Assembly (NCBI RefSeq): GCF_007748095.1 | Contig: NZ_CP036287.1 | Location: forward strand, 4,154,001-4,218,000 | Origin: Engelhardtia mirabilis | GTDB taxonomy: Bacteria; Planctomycetota; UBA1135; GCA-002686595 | Direction: 5' to 3' | DNA length: 64,000 nt | Part shown: positions 9,992-18,842 of the stretch, piece by piece | How positions within the stretch are numbered: position 1 is the stretch's first letter | Layout: each line of letters starts with the position of its first letter | Notes under the pieces: generated by a model | Database searches by the model: none | What the model saw: the letters and a program-made list of their open reading frames with translations, nothing else | Told to the model about the DNA's origin: nothing | Translations under genes and position numbers: made by a program

Positions 9992-11509
9992 TCAACTGCG
10001 CCAGAAGCGCGGCAGGAACAGGACGACGAGGGCGTAGAACTCCAGTCGCCCGAGGATCATGAAGATCGAGCACAGCAGCTTCGCCAGGTCCGGCATGTCC
10101 GCGAAGGTCTGAGCCGGTCCGACCGCGGCGAGACCCGGACCGATGTTGTTGAGCGTGCCCAGCACGGCGGTCGAGGCCGAGATCAGATCCACGTCCAGGG
10201 CGGTCAAGGCAATGGTGCCCGCGATCATCACCAGGGACCACAGGCCGAAGTAGCCGGTGACCATCGCGATCGTGGGCTCGTCCAAGGTCTGGCCGTCGAT
10301 GCGGACTTGGTGCAGGGCGCGCGGACGTGAGAAGTGTTGCACGCTGCGCAGCGCCACCTTGGCGACGATCAGGACGCGCACGACCTTGATCCCACCGGCC
10401 GTCGACCCGGCGCAGCCGCCGATCGCGGCCAAGAGCATCAGGACCGCGCGACACAGGTCGGGCCAACGGTCGAAGTCGGCGGTGCCGAAGCCCGTGCTGG
10501 TCTGGATCGAGACGACCGAGAACATCGAGTCGCGCAGGCACAGGCTCAGGTGCGAGTAGTCCGGCAGACCGTCGGCCGCCCCTGCTACGCCGTTGGATCC
10601 GCCCCAGAACCACAACACCGATGTGATCAGCACCGTCGCCGCGGCCATGATCCCGGCGTAGACACGAATCTCCGTCGAACCGCGCACCGTGTCCCAGGCC
10701 GAACGCCAGCCGCGCCGCAGGATCGAGTCGTACAGCGCGAAGTTGATCCCGGCCAGGAACATGAAGACGATCAGAACGGCCTCGAAGGCCCAGGACCCGA
10801 AGTAGCCCGCGCTGGCCGAGTGGTTCGAGAACCCCCCCGTGGCGATGGTGCCGAAGGCGTGCAGGGTCGCGTCGTAGAGCCCCACTCCGGTCATCGTCAG
10901 GACGCCGATCTGGATCACGGTCAGGCCCACATAGACCCGCGCCAGGCTCAGGGCGCTGTCGCGCACGCGGGTGTGGGCCGCCTCGCGCGAGACGCCCGGC
11001 ACTTCCGAGCGGAACAGGCTGCGCCCGCCGGTCGGGAAGAACACCACGAACACCAGCACGATGCCGACGCCGCCCAGCCAGTGCAGGAAGCTGCGCCAGA
11101 AGAGGACACCGCGATTCAGCGCGTCCAGATGCTCCGCGGGCAGGATGGTCGAGCCTGTGGTGGTGATGCCCGAGGCCGACTCGAAGAAGGCATCCACCGG
11201 ACTGGCGATGGCGCCGGCGAGGACGAAGGGTATGGCCCCCAGCACCGACGCGGCGACCCACGACAAGCCCACCGCGGCCAGTCCCTCGCGGCGGAAGAAG
11301 TCCGGGCGACCCTCGGAGGTCAGGGCGCGGCCGCGGTAGATCGCCGAGAGGCCCAGACCCAGGAGCACGGCGATCAGCGCCGACAGCAGGAAGGCCAGGG
11401 CGTCGTCGCGCTCGGAGTAGTATTCGGCCACCGCCGCCGGGACCAGTTGGAACAGGCCCATCAGCAGGATCACGCGACCCAGCAGCCAAGCGACTGCGCC
11501 GAGGTTCAA
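9992..11509 (-). CDS. trkH: Trk-type potassium uptake membrane subunit TrkH
   Basis: Potassium-translocating subunit of the Trk system, 505 residues in the inner membrane with about ten hydrophobic segments and the four pore-loop repeats of the TrkH/KtrB superfamily (for example ASGITTTGSTIL, IATGGFSNHSASAGYF, STGFGTADFDRW and the final TLNNIGPGL). The glycines that form the selectivity filter are present. The start is a TTG at 11509 with GGGG about ten bases upstream. It follows trkA on the same strand with 84 bases between, containing a tandem repeat; the pair forms a complete Trk uptake system. Confidence 0.96.
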   Translation of the reverse strand: MNLGAVAWLLGRVILLMGLFQLVPAAVAEYYSERDDALAFLLSALIAVLLGLGLSAIYRGRALTSEGRPDFFRREGLAAVGLSWVAASVLGAIPFVLAGAIASPVDAFFESASGITTTGSTILPAEHLDALNRGVLFWRSFLHWLGGVGIVLVFVVFFPTGGRSLFRSEVPGVSREAAHTRVRDSALSLARVYVGLTVIQIGVLTMTGVGLYDATLHAFGTIATGGFSNHSASAGYFGSWAFEAVLIVFMFLAGINFALYDSILRRGWRSAWDTVRGSTEIRVYAGIMAAATVLITSVLWFWGGSNGVAGAADGLPDYSHLSLCLRDSMFSVVSIQTSTGFGTADFDRWPDLCRAVLMLLAAIGGCAGSTAGGIKVVRVLIVAKVALRSVQHFSRPRALHQVRIDGQTLDEPTIAMVTGYFGLWSLVMIAGTIALTALDVDLISASTAVLGTLNNIGPGLAAVGPAQTFADMPDLAKLLCSIFMILGRLEFYALVVLFLPRFWRS

Positions 11510-11560
11510 AGTCGCACCCCGCGATCCGACGGGAGCTGCGCGGCTCGCGCCGGCGGCTGG

Positions 11561-11605
11561 CCGTCAATCCAGGGCCCGTCAATCCAGGGCCCGTCAATCC
11601 AGGGC
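11561..11605. repeat. Three tandem 15-bp repeats starting at the trkA stop codon
   Basis: Three identical copies of ccgtcaatccagggc at 11561-11575, 11576-11590 and 11591-11605. Read on the minus strand the last one encodes the final Ala-Leu-Asp-stop of TrkA; as the unit is 15 bp, each further copy repeats the same residues and an in-frame TGA. The gene therefore ends with three successive in-frame stop codons. Confidence 0.95.
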
Positions 11606-12958
11606 ATAGCCATCGCTGACTCCGAAGAACTCGCTCAGTTCTTCGACGCTCTCCGCAAGACTGAAGACGATCAGCCGGTCGCCGTTGCGAATGGTCGTCT
11701 CGCCGCGGGGGATCGTCACGTCGTCACCGTGGACGACGGCGCCGACCACCACGCCCTTGGGCAGGCCCAGGTGCTTGAGCTTGACGTCGCTCTTGCCGCC
11801 GGGCAGGCGGGCCTCGATCTCGATCACTTCGCCGCGACCTTCGGCCACCACGGCGATCGACATCACCGCCTCCGAACGCACGAAGCGCAGGATCCGGTTG
11901 GCACACAGGATGCGCGGCGAGATGGCGAAGTCGACTCCCATCACGTCGTAGATATCGCGGTAGGACGGCTTGTCGAGCAGTGCCACGGTGCGCTCGGCGC
12001 CGTAGGACTTGGCCAGCTGACAGGCGATCAGGTTGTCCTCGTCGTCGGCGGTCGCGCCGATGAACACGTTGACCTTGTCGAAGCGCTCCTCGCGCAACAG
12101 GTCCGTGTCGGTGGCGTCACCGACCAACACCATCACGTTCTCGGGGAAGCGCGCGGCGATCGTCCGGGCCCGGTCCGGGTCGCGCTCGAGGATGCGGATC
12201 GAGAGGCCCGGCAGCTCCGACAGACGCATGGCGAGCTGGCTGCCCACCCGGCCGCCCCCCATGATCACCACCGAGCGCCGACCCAGGCGCCTGGCGCCGG
12301 TCAGGAACTCGAACTGATCGAGAGCCGCGCTGCGACCGATCAGGTAGACCTGGTCGCCCTTCTCGAGCCGGTCGTCACCGTGGGCGGCGAAGAAGCTCTT
12401 CTTGCGGGCGATGGCCGCTACGACGACGTTGTCGGGCAGGTCCAACTTCGAAAGGGCCGCACTGGTCAGCTCCCCCGACTCGCTGATCCGCACGCGTCGC
12501 AACTGGACCCGACCGTCGGCGAAGGACTCGACCTCCAGGGCGTGCTGCTCGCGGACCGTGCGGATGATCTCCTGGGCCGACAGCTCGTCGGTGGACAGGG
12601 CCACGTCGAAACCCAGGGCCTGCTTGTAGAAGAACGAGTAGCCCTGCAGACGCCAGGTGTCCTTGAGACGCAAGATCACCCGCTTGGAGCCCATCCTGCG
12701 CGCCAGGGGCGAGGCCACCATGTTGATGTGGTCGTTGTCCGTGACGGCGATGAACAGGTCGGCGGTGCTGGCCCCGGCGCTGGCCAGGACCGAGGCCTGG
12801 GTGCCGTCCCCCTCGAGGGCCTGCACGTCCAGGGTCTCCCGCAGCCGGCGGATCTTGCCCGGGTCGCTGTCGATCACGCTCACGCGATGCGACTCACGCG
12901 CCAGGATGTCGGCCAGGTGGAAGCCCACCTCACCGGCGCCGACGATGACGATGTCCAT
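11594..12958 (-). CDS. trkA: Trk system potassium transport regulator TrkA
   Basis: Cytoplasmic gating ring of the Trk potassium transporter; binds NAD(H)/ATP and controls TrkH. At 454 residues it has the standard doubled layout RCK_N-RCK_C-RCK_N-RCK_C. The first Rossmann motif is IVGAGEVGFHLA at residue 4 and the second is IMGGGRVGSQLA in the middle; each is followed by the acidic residue that binds the ribose (DSD and ERD). The C-terminal RCK_C ends VTIPRGETTIRNGDRLIVFS. It is upstream of trkH in an apparent operon. The ATG at 12958 fits the family start. Confidence 0.97.
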   Translation of the reverse strand: MDIVIVGAGEVGFHLADILARESHRVSVIDSDPGKIRRLRETLDVQALEGDGTQASVLASAGASTADLFIAVTDNDHINMVASPLARRMGSKRVILRLKDTWRLQGYSFFYKQALGFDVALSTDELSAQEIIRTVREQHALEVESFADGRVQLRRVRISESGELTSAALSKLDLPDNVVVAAIARKKSFFAAHGDDRLEKGDQVYLIGRSAALDQFEFLTGARRLGRRSVVIMGGGRVGSQLAMRLSELPGLSIRILERDPDRARTIAARFPENVMVLVGDATDTDLLREERFDKVNVFIGATADDEDNLIACQLAKSYGAERTVALLDKPSYRDIYDVMGVDFAISPRILCANRILRFVRSEAVMSIAVVAEGRGEVIEIEARLPGGKSDVKLKHLGLPKGVVVGAVVHGDDVTIPRGETTIRNGDRLIVFSLAESVEELSEFFGVSDGYALD

Positions 12959-13020
12959 GGGCGCACGATACGCTTCCCGCGCCGGCCGTCGCCAGGGCCC
13001 CGGCCGACCTCCGTGCCGCT

Positions 13021-13623
13021 TTGATCCTGCTCCTCGACCATCGCGACTCGTTCACCTTCAACGTCGCCCAGGGCCTGCTCGCCCTCGGCGCGAAGGTGGA
13101 GGTCGTCAGACTCGATGGACTCGAGCCAGCCGAGCTGCTGGCGCGCAAGCCCACCGGTGTGGTCCTCGGTCCTGGCCCAGGGCATCCGGCGGCGGCGCAC
13201 GCAACTGCGGCCCTGGTCCGGATGGCTCCGCCCGATCTACCGCTGCTCGGAATCTGCCTCGGGCACCAGGTCTTGGCACAGGTCCACGGTGCGCGGGTGG
13301 TCCGCGCGCCGCGCCCGGAACACGGGCGCGCCGACCGCATCGACCACGACGGCCGGGGGTTGTTCCTGGACCTGCCCTCGACCCTCGAGGTCGGCCGGTA
13401 CCACTCCCTCGCCGTCGACCCAGCGAGCCTCCCCGCCGAGCTGGAGCTGGCCGCGTGGTCCTCCGACGGCTGTCCGATGGCCCTGCGCCACCGGCACCTG
13501 CCCCACGACGGCCTGCAGTTCCACCCGGATTCGATCCTCAGCGAGTGTGGCCAAGACCTGTTCGCGCGCTGGCTCGAGCGGGTCGGGGACGCCCGTCAGC
13601 CGCGGCGTTCGACTTCGAGGTAG
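13021..13623 (+). CDS. Class I glutamine amidotransferase (TrpG/PabA-like) with altered triad
   Basis: Glutaminase domain of the anthranilate/aminodeoxychorismate synthase type: LLLDHRDSFTFNVAQ at the N-terminus, oxyanion loop GPGPGHP, nucleophile elbow GICLGHQ with Cys79, and the histidine segment LQFHPDSILSECG with His168. In the normal triad the histidine is followed by Pro-Glu (HPE); here position 170 is aspartate. TrpG and PabA supply ammonia to TrpE or PabB, but neither gene is nearby. The start is TTG at 13021; the gene is divergent from trkA. The 200-residue length is normal. Activity is uncertain because of the Glu to Asp change. Confidence 0.85.
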   Translation: MILLLDHRDSFTFNVAQGLLALGAKVEVVRLDGLEPAELLARKPTGVVLGPGPGHPAAAHATAALVRMAPPDLPLLGICLGHQVLAQVHGARVVRAPRPEHGRADRIDHDGRGLFLDLPSTLEVGRYHSLAVDPASLPAELELAAWSSDGCPMALRHRHLPHDGLQFHPDSILSECGQDLFARWLERVGDARQPRRSTSR

Positions 13624-13847
13624 GCGACGACTCCGAAGGGGTCCGCGTGGACCCGCGTGCGGGCGACCTCGTCCGGTGCCAGGGTGCTGGCCAGCTCGGC
13701 CAGGTCGCGCTCGTCGCGGCAGATCAGTTCCCAGCCCATGAAGGTCTCCATGTAGCCGGCGTCCGCCACGGTCGGCAGGAAGTTGCTGATCCGGCTGCGG
13801 ACGGCAGCCCGATCGCCCCACACGATCGGTCGACTGCCGCCGTTGAT
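13596..13847 (-). pseudogene. C-terminal remnant of a SAM-dependent methyltransferase
   Basis: The minus-strand frame ending at 13596 encodes about 83 residues that look like the tail of class I methyltransferases: DAGYMETFMGWELICRDERD, then DEVARTRVHADPFGVVAYLEVERR, matching the family pattern 'hydrophobic-W-x-L-I-x-R' followed by 'D-P-x-G-x-x-x-x-L-E-V'. No SAM-binding glycine motif is found upstream in any minus frame before the next gene at 14251. The tail overlaps the 3' end of the amidotransferase gene by 28 bases. It is either a decayed gene or a very short protein; homology is from memory of the family and moderate. Confidence 0.4.
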
Positions 13848-13959
13848 CTTCGGAACGCGGCCCGTGGTCGAAAGCGAACTCGTCACGGCCGACCTCGATC
13901 GAAACGAGCATCGCGAACACGCGGCACGATGCCCTGAAGGCGCCCGCGCCTCGAACACG

Positions 13960-14250
13960 TCATGCCTTCATCACGCTCGTCGACCCGCAGCGGAGCGTGC
14001 CGAGCCTCGATCCGCTCGCGCCCTCGGCTCGGGGGTCTGCCCACCCGACCACGGGGACACGGGACGGGGCCCACGGGCTTCGACATGGGCCGGTTCCCGG
14101 CCCGGAGAGTCAACGCCAACTCCCTGTCGTAGGGCGCTGCCCACGAGCCTGCGCCGTTCTGCGAACAGCCCCGAGCGAAGGCGCCAGGGCGGCGACGTGG
14201 CGGCGTCGACCTCGCCCTGTGCAGCTTCGGCCGGGCTCTGATCCAGGACA
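13960..14250. other. Intergenic region with no recognised feature
   Basis: About 290 bases between the methyltransferase remnant and the kinase gene. No frame on either strand resembles a protein I know. It could be further decayed coding sequence of the remnant. Confidence 0.4.
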
Positions 14251-14964
14251 CTAGTCCCGTCCAAGCGGAGCGGTCCAGGTGGGCCAAGGGCCACTGCTCG
14301 GGCGGCGCTCCTCGCCGTCGCGGGTGCGCAGGATGCACCGCGTGACGAAGTTGTAGAGGGGCTTGCCCGTGCGGCGCCAAACGGCTGCCAAGGGCGATCG
14401 ACGACGCTGGGTCCCGCGGGCCCGCTCCTGCTCGGTCTTCGGTCGACCGCGGCGCTCGTAGCGCAGCCGATGCTTGTGGACGTGGCGCAGGTCGTCGCCG
14501 CATCTCGAGTGGAAGCTGCGGCCAGCTCGCCGCGGGTGGACACTGGCCAACTGGAAGTCGATCAGCGCCGGTCGCCCGTTCTCGAGGACCAGAATGTTCT
14601 GCTCCTTGTGGAGGTCGTTGTGGCAGACGCCGCGCTCGTGGAGCCGACCCACCAGCTGCTCCAGCAGTTCGAAGAAGTCGCGGGGCAGGGCCGTCGCCCG
14701 GTGCAGGGGCTGGCCGGCGAGGTAGGTTCGCAGACCGCAGGCGCGGCTCTGCTCGCCCATCAGAACGGGCACCGCGTCGAGACCCTGCAAGCACTCCAGG
14801 GCACGTCGCTCACGGGCCAGGAGAACCTGCGCCACCAGGCGCGAGGCGGGCACGGACCCGCCGCAGGCCACGCGACGCACCAGCGCCGGATCACCCGGCA
14901 CGAGCTCGACGCGGCCGAGTCCGTCGCGCTTGAGCACCTGCGTCGCTTGCCCGGGGTCGTCCAC
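14251..14964 (-). CDS. RIO1/Kdo-kinase-like small protein kinase
   Basis: 237-residue protein of the lipopolysaccharide-kinase/RIO-like fold. The catalytic loop HNDLHKEQNILV (H-x-D-x5-N pattern) and the metal-binding DFQ segment (ALIDFQLA) are both present, and an N-terminal glycine-poor nucleotide-binding lobe precedes them. Relatives phosphorylate Kdo or heptose of lipopolysaccharide or act as stress kinases (InaA-like). The C-terminal 90 residues are Arg-rich. An lpxB gene lies 4 kb away, consistent with, but not proof of, a lipopolysaccharide role. The gene is divergent from the SGNH hydrolase with 20 bases between starts. Confidence 0.75.
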   Translation of the reverse strand: MDDPGQATQVLKRDGLGRVELVPGDPALVRRVACGGSVPASRLVAQVLLARERRALECLQGLDAVPVLMGEQSRACGLRTYLAGQPLHRATALPRDFFELLEQLVGRLHERGVCHNDLHKEQNILVLENGRPALIDFQLASVHPRRAGRSFHSRCGDDLRHVHKHRLRYERRGRPKTEQERARGTQRRRSPLAAVWRRTGKPLYNFVTRCILRTRDGEERRPSSGPWPTWTAPLGRD

Positions 14965-14984
14965 GGGCCGTATTCTCCGCGGGC

Positions 14985-16253
14985 ATGAGCCCCGGTGACA
15001 GCCCCGACCCTGGCCCCGCGGGCGAGGCGCGCGTCCGCCGCGGTCGACGGACGCTGCACAAGCTGCTGCTGTCGGTTGCCGTGGCGCTGGGGACCTTGAT
15101 CCTCGCCGGGGTCGCGCTCGAGGTCGGCCTGCGCCTCTCCGGTGACCGCGACGCGGCCCTGGAAGCGGGCCTCAACCGCACCCACCGGCGCTGGGCGGAG
15201 CTGCTGCAATCGGACTTCTACGAGGAAGTCGACGATCCGGTACGCCGCTACGCCATGCGCCCTGGGGCCGTGACCCAGGTCGACGGTTGGACCTTTCGCG
15301 CCAACTCCCACCGCAGCCGGGGCGAGGAGTTCCCGACCGAGAAGCCCGCGGGCGAACGGCGCCTCTTGGCCCTGGGCGATTCCTTCTGCTTCGGCATGTG
15401 GTGCGACGAGGACGAGACCGTCGTGGCGCGCCTGGCCGCCAAGGCCACCGCGGCCGAGCGCGCGGCCGGCAGCGACGTCACCTGGCGCGGGGTCAACATG
15501 GGCGTGCCCGGCTACCACACGGGGCAGCAACTGCGCGCCCTGGAGCAGGACGGTCTGGCCATCGATCCGGACGTGGTGCTGCTGTACTTCAACACCAACG
15601 ACATCCTGGCCGACGGCTTCTTCTACGACGAGGACCTGCGGATCCTGTACGGGGATGCCATGCCCCTGCCGGCGGGGCTGCGTCGGCTGATGTTCTCGAG
15701 TCACCTCTACGACTGGATCGAGCGGCGTTACGAGGCCCGGCTGACTCGCGGCCCGTCGCCCCACCTCTCCGACCGGAGCCCCTGGTCCCACAATCGCCCC
15801 GAGAATCGCGAGGCGACCCGTGCGGCCATCGCGCGCATCGCGCAGATCTGTCGCGAGCGCCACATCCCGCTGTTCGTGATCCACCAGCCGCTGATGAGCT
15901 GGATGGGCGACGCCCGCGACCCGAACTGGCAAATCCTGCCCTTGGTGGAATTCGCGGACGGGATCTTCGAAGAGGAGGGTCTACCGACCTTCAACATGCT
16001 GGGCTGGATGCGCGGCAACCTCGACGGGATCGACCGCGGACCCGAGGGCGAGGGACCCGCGCGCGAGTTCCAACTGGAGCAGTACTTCGCCGACGAGGCC
16101 GTCCAGGCCTACCTGGCCAAGTTGGCCGAGGGCAACGCGCCCGCCAACGTCGAGCTGCCCCGGGACCCGGACTTCCACCTGAACGGCGACGGCTACGGCG
16201 CCCTCGCAGAGCTCGTCTACCCGCGCATGCGCGCCGCCGGAATCCTGCCTTGA
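14985..16253 (+). CDS. SGNH/GDSL hydrolase-like membrane-anchored protein
   Basis: 422 residues with one N-terminal transmembrane helix (about 26-46, LLLSVAVALGTLILAGVALEV) and a periplasmic SGNH hydrolase domain. Block I is LALGDSFCFG (nucleophile Ser), the block III segment is YFNTND, and block V is DPDFHLNGDGYGALAE with the catalytic Asp and His. Such proteins are esterases or acyl/acetyl hydrolases and are common beside polysaccharide acetylation genes, although none is adjacent. The stop overlaps the TTG start of the downstream ABC ATPase, implying translational coupling. Confidence 0.85.
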   Translation: MSPGDSPDPGPAGEARVRRGRRTLHKLLLSVAVALGTLILAGVALEVGLRLSGDRDAALEAGLNRTHRRWAELLQSDFYEEVDDPVRRYAMRPGAVTQVDGWTFRANSHRSRGEEFPTEKPAGERRLLALGDSFCFGMWCDEDETVVARLAAKATAAERAAGSDVTWRGVNMGVPGYHTGQQLRALEQDGLAIDPDVVLLYFNTNDILADGFFYDEDLRILYGDAMPLPAGLRRLMFSSHLYDWIERRYEARLTRGPSPHLSDRSPWSHNRPENREATRAAIARIAQICRERHIPLFVIHQPLMSWMGDARDPNWQILPLVEFADGIFEEEGLPTFNMLGWMRGNLDGIDRGPEGEGPAREFQLEQYFADEAVQAYLAKLAEGNAPANVELPRDPDFHLNGDGYGALAELVYPRMRAAGILP

Positions 16254-17200
16254 CCACCACCACCCAACCGAGCGCGCCCGGGTTCACGGGCGTCTCGACC
16301 TCCCTGCGAGGTCTGACGCGCCACTTCGGCGACAAGATCGCCGTGCAACCCCTCGATCTCGACCTCGAGCCGGGCTCGATCGTCGGTTTGATCGGCCCCA
16401 ACGGCAGCGGCAAGTCGACCCTGATGCGGATGGTCGTCGGCCTGCTGCGCCCCAGCGGCGGCTCGGCCACGGTGGCCGGGGTGCGCCTGCACGGCGACGG
16501 CACCGCCGTGCGCGCGCGCTGCACCTTCGCGCCCGGAGAGCTCGGCTTCTACGGCGAGCTGCGCTGCGAGGCACACCTGAAGTGGCTGCTCAAGGGCCGC
16601 GAGCGCTCCTCCGTGGCGCGCGGCATCGAGCTGCTCGAGCGCCTGGGCCTGCCGCGCCGCGGCCGGGTGCGCTCGTTCAGCCACGGGATGAAGCGACAAC
16701 TGCTGTTCGCCGCGGCCCTGGCTCCCGACGTGCCCCTGCGGATCCTGGACGAGCCCACCGAGGGCCTGGACCCCAGCAAGCGCGGCGAGGTCATGGACCT
16801 GTTGCGCGAGGACGCCAGCCCCGGGCGCACGACCCTGCTCTCCTCCCACCACCTGGGCGAGGTCGACCATTCCTGCGACCGGCTCCTGTTCCTGTCCGCG
16901 GGCCGCTTGATCGCCGACGAGAGCGCGGTCGACCTGGCTGCCCGCGCGCGTCGCCTGGTGCGCGTCGAGTGGCCCGACGAGCCGCCGGCGGACCTCGAGT
17001 CCGCGGCCCGCTCCAACGGCGCCGTGGCGGTCATGGCCCACGGCTCGCGCACCACGATCGAGCTCGACAGCGACGATCCGCGCCCGATCCTGGGCCTCGT
17101 CGCACAGCGCACCGACTGGCCGCGCCCGGCCAAGGTCGAGTACGGCCAGCTTTCCCTGCGCGAGCTCTACCGCGACCTCTACGGCGTGGAAGGCCTCTGA
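16250..17200 (+). CDS. ABC transporter ATP-binding protein
   Basis: 316-residue ATPase of the ABC-2 exporter type. Walker A GPNGSGKST (about residues 48-56), signature loop SHGMKRQ in place of LSGGQ, Walker B LRILDEPTEGLDP, and the H-loop SSHH are all present; a C-terminal extension of about 90 residues is typical of drug or lipid exporters. The TTG at 16250 overlaps the SGNH stop (TTGA) and gives the right N-terminus; the frame is open further upstream but only mirrors the SGNH gene. The permease follows after 6 bases, forming a two-gene exporter of unknown substrate. Confidence 0.92.
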   Translation: MTTTTQPSAPGFTGVSTSLRGLTRHFGDKIAVQPLDLDLEPGSIVGLIGPNGSGKSTLMRMVVGLLRPSGGSATVAGVRLHGDGTAVRARCTFAPGELGFYGELRCEAHLKWLLKGRERSSVARGIELLERLGLPRRGRVRSFSHGMKRQLLFAAALAPDVPLRILDEPTEGLDPSKRGEVMDLLREDASPGRTTLLSSHHLGEVDHSCDRLLFLSAGRLIADESAVDLAARARRLVRVEWPDEPPADLESAARSNGAVAVMAHGSRTTIELDSDDPRPILGLVAQRTDWPRPAKVEYGQLSLRELYRDLYGVEGL

Positions 17201-17206
17201 TCCCCC

Positions 17207-17989
17207 ATGCCCTACGTCTGGCGCTCGGCCTTCTTTCGCGGCCTGATCTTCTCCCTGTTCCTGCTCGCGCACCTCTCGGTGACGATCGGCTTCTACCCCA
17301 AGTTCCTGGACGAGATGAGCGCCCTGGTGCGCCTCGCCAGCAACCTCGGTAGCCAATTCAAGATCCTCTCCGACGCCACGACCCAGAGCGACTGGGGCTA
17401 CATGGCGGTGCAGCAGTTCTTCAAGTTCGGCGCGACCACCGGCACCTTCGTGGCCGTGTTGTTCGCCTCCGGCGCCGTGGCCGGCGAGTCCGAGCGGCGC
17501 ACCCTGGAGGTCTGGCTGGCCCGCCCCCAACCGCGCTGGCGCGTGCTGCTCGAGCGCTACCTCGCGGGCGCCTTGGCGATCCTGGTGCCCTTCGTCGTGA
17601 CCAGCGCCATGGGCCCCTGGATCGCCCACGTGCTGGACGTTCCGCTCGAGCCCGTCACCGACGATCCGTGGCTGTGGGCCTCGGCCGGCCTGCACTCGGC
17701 CCTGTTCCTGTTGATCATCTATGGCCTCGCGTTCCTGTGCTCCACGCGGGCGCAGAACGTGATTCGCCTGATCTTGACCCTGCTCTTGATCGGGATCGCC
17801 CTCTACGCCGCCTACTTCGTGCCGGGCGTCAACGACTGGTCGCCCTACGAGTACGTGGACCCCAAGGCCTTCGAGAACATCCGCGACAACGGCGGGGTGT
17901 TGATGAACCGCGTGGTGCCCTTCAGCGTGATCAACATCGTGCTGCTGATCGCGTCGTTGCTCAGCTTCGAGCGGCGCCTGCCGTCGTGA
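17207..17989 (+). CDS. ABC-2 type transporter permease
   Basis: 260-residue integral membrane protein with about six hydrophobic helices (for example FFRGLIFSLFLLAHLSVTI, YLAGALAILVPFVVTSAM, LILTLLLIGIALYAAYFV, VINIVLLIASLLSF). A cytoplasmic loop 'GESERRTLEVWLARPQPRW' carries the coupling sequence typical of ABC-2 permeases. Directly follows its ATPase. The 3' end overlaps the convergent TPR gene by 29 bases. Confidence 0.9.
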   Translation: MPYVWRSAFFRGLIFSLFLLAHLSVTIGFYPKFLDEMSALVRLASNLGSQFKILSDATTQSDWGYMAVQQFFKFGATTGTFVAVLFASGAVAGESERRTLEVWLARPQPRWRVLLERYLAGALAILVPFVVTSAMGPWIAHVLDVPLEPVTDDPWLWASAGLHSALFLLIIYGLAFLCSTRAQNVIRLILTLLLIGIALYAAYFVPGVNDWSPYEYVDPKAFENIRDNGGVLMNRVVPFSVINIVLLIASLLSFERRLPS

Positions 17990-18674
17990 GCCCGGCCCAC
18001 CAAGCTTTCAGCGCCCAACCGCGAGCCTCGCTGCGTTGGAACTTCGGAGCCTCGTCGGCGAGCTGGCGGGCTGACGCGAAGGCGGTCTTGGCCTCGGCCG
18101 ACCTGCCCAAGGCCACCAGGGCGCGGCCCCGGCGGTAGGCGGCCTCGGGCGAGGGGCCGTGGTTGCGGTCGACCCGCTCGAGCAGCTCCAGGGACCCCGC
18201 CGGGTCGCCGCTGGCCAGGGTCGCCTCGGCCAGGCGCATCAGGGCTCCGCCGTAGGCGTACTCCTCGTCCCGCTCGACCACGGCGCGGAGCTCCGCGACC
18301 GCGGGCTGGGGCGACCCGCTGGCCAGGCGCGCGCAGCCCAGCCGATAGGGCCACTCGATCGCCTCCGGATCGCCACGACGCGCCTCCTCGAGGGGTTCGA
18401 TCGACGCACGCACGCGACCGCGGGCCAGGAGCGCGGCGCCGAGCTTGCCGCGACCATGGGGCGTGTTCACCCGGCGCAGATCCGCAAGGCTGGCCCCATC
18501 GCGAGTGCGCGCCTCGCGCGACGCGACCAGGCGCTTGGCGAGGGCCGAGACGATCAGGAAGCAGGCCAGGAATCCGAGCAGCGACGAAGCCCTGACCAGG
18601 CCCCCGATCAGGGGCACCACGGACAGGACGTTGTAGAGCACGAATGCTCCGAGGAAGATGCCGACGAGCTGCAC
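17961..18674 (-). CDS. Membrane-anchored tetratricopeptide repeat protein
   Basis: 237 residues: two N-terminal hydrophobic segments (LVGIFLGAFVLYNVLSVVPLI and SSLLGFLACFLIVSALA) followed by about four TPR-like helical pairs (for example GKLGAALLARGRVRASIEPL, PYRLGCARLASGSPQPAVAEL, AAYRRGRALVALGRSAEAKT). It would present a protein-interaction surface at the inner membrane. No enzymatic motif. It runs against the ABC permease gene and overlaps its 3' end. Confidence 0.8.
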   Translation of the reverse strand: MQLVGIFLGAFVLYNVLSVVPLIGGLVRASSLLGFLACFLIVSALAKRLVASREARTRDGASLADLRRVNTPHGRGKLGAALLARGRVRASIEPLEEARRGDPEAIEWPYRLGCARLASGSPQPAVAELRAVVERDEEYAYGGALMRLAEATLASGDPAGSLELLERVDRNHGPSPEAAYRRGRALVALGRSAEAKTAFASARQLADEAPKFQRSEARGWALKAWWAGLTTAGAARS

Positions 18675-18842
18675 GAGGGGCCCATGTTACCCCTCGTCGG
18701 CAGCAATCCTCGACCGTGCAGCCTTGCCCGGGCCGCGCCCCGCGGGCACAAAGAGTCCTTGGAGACGCACCAGCCGCGCCCCACCTTGACCCGAGGCCAC
18801 TCCGAGCGCAGAGCTCGCCACGGCCTCCCGCCGCAACTTGCG

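Noticed and set aside
13971..14543. Minus-strand frames overlapping the kinase gene
   Set aside because: They are Arg/Ala/Pro-rich shadow readings without motifs.
15287..16249. Apparent fusion of an upstream domain to the ABC ATPase
   Set aside because: The upstream codons are an out-of-frame reading of the SGNH hydrolase gene; the real ATPase starts at the TTG at 16250.
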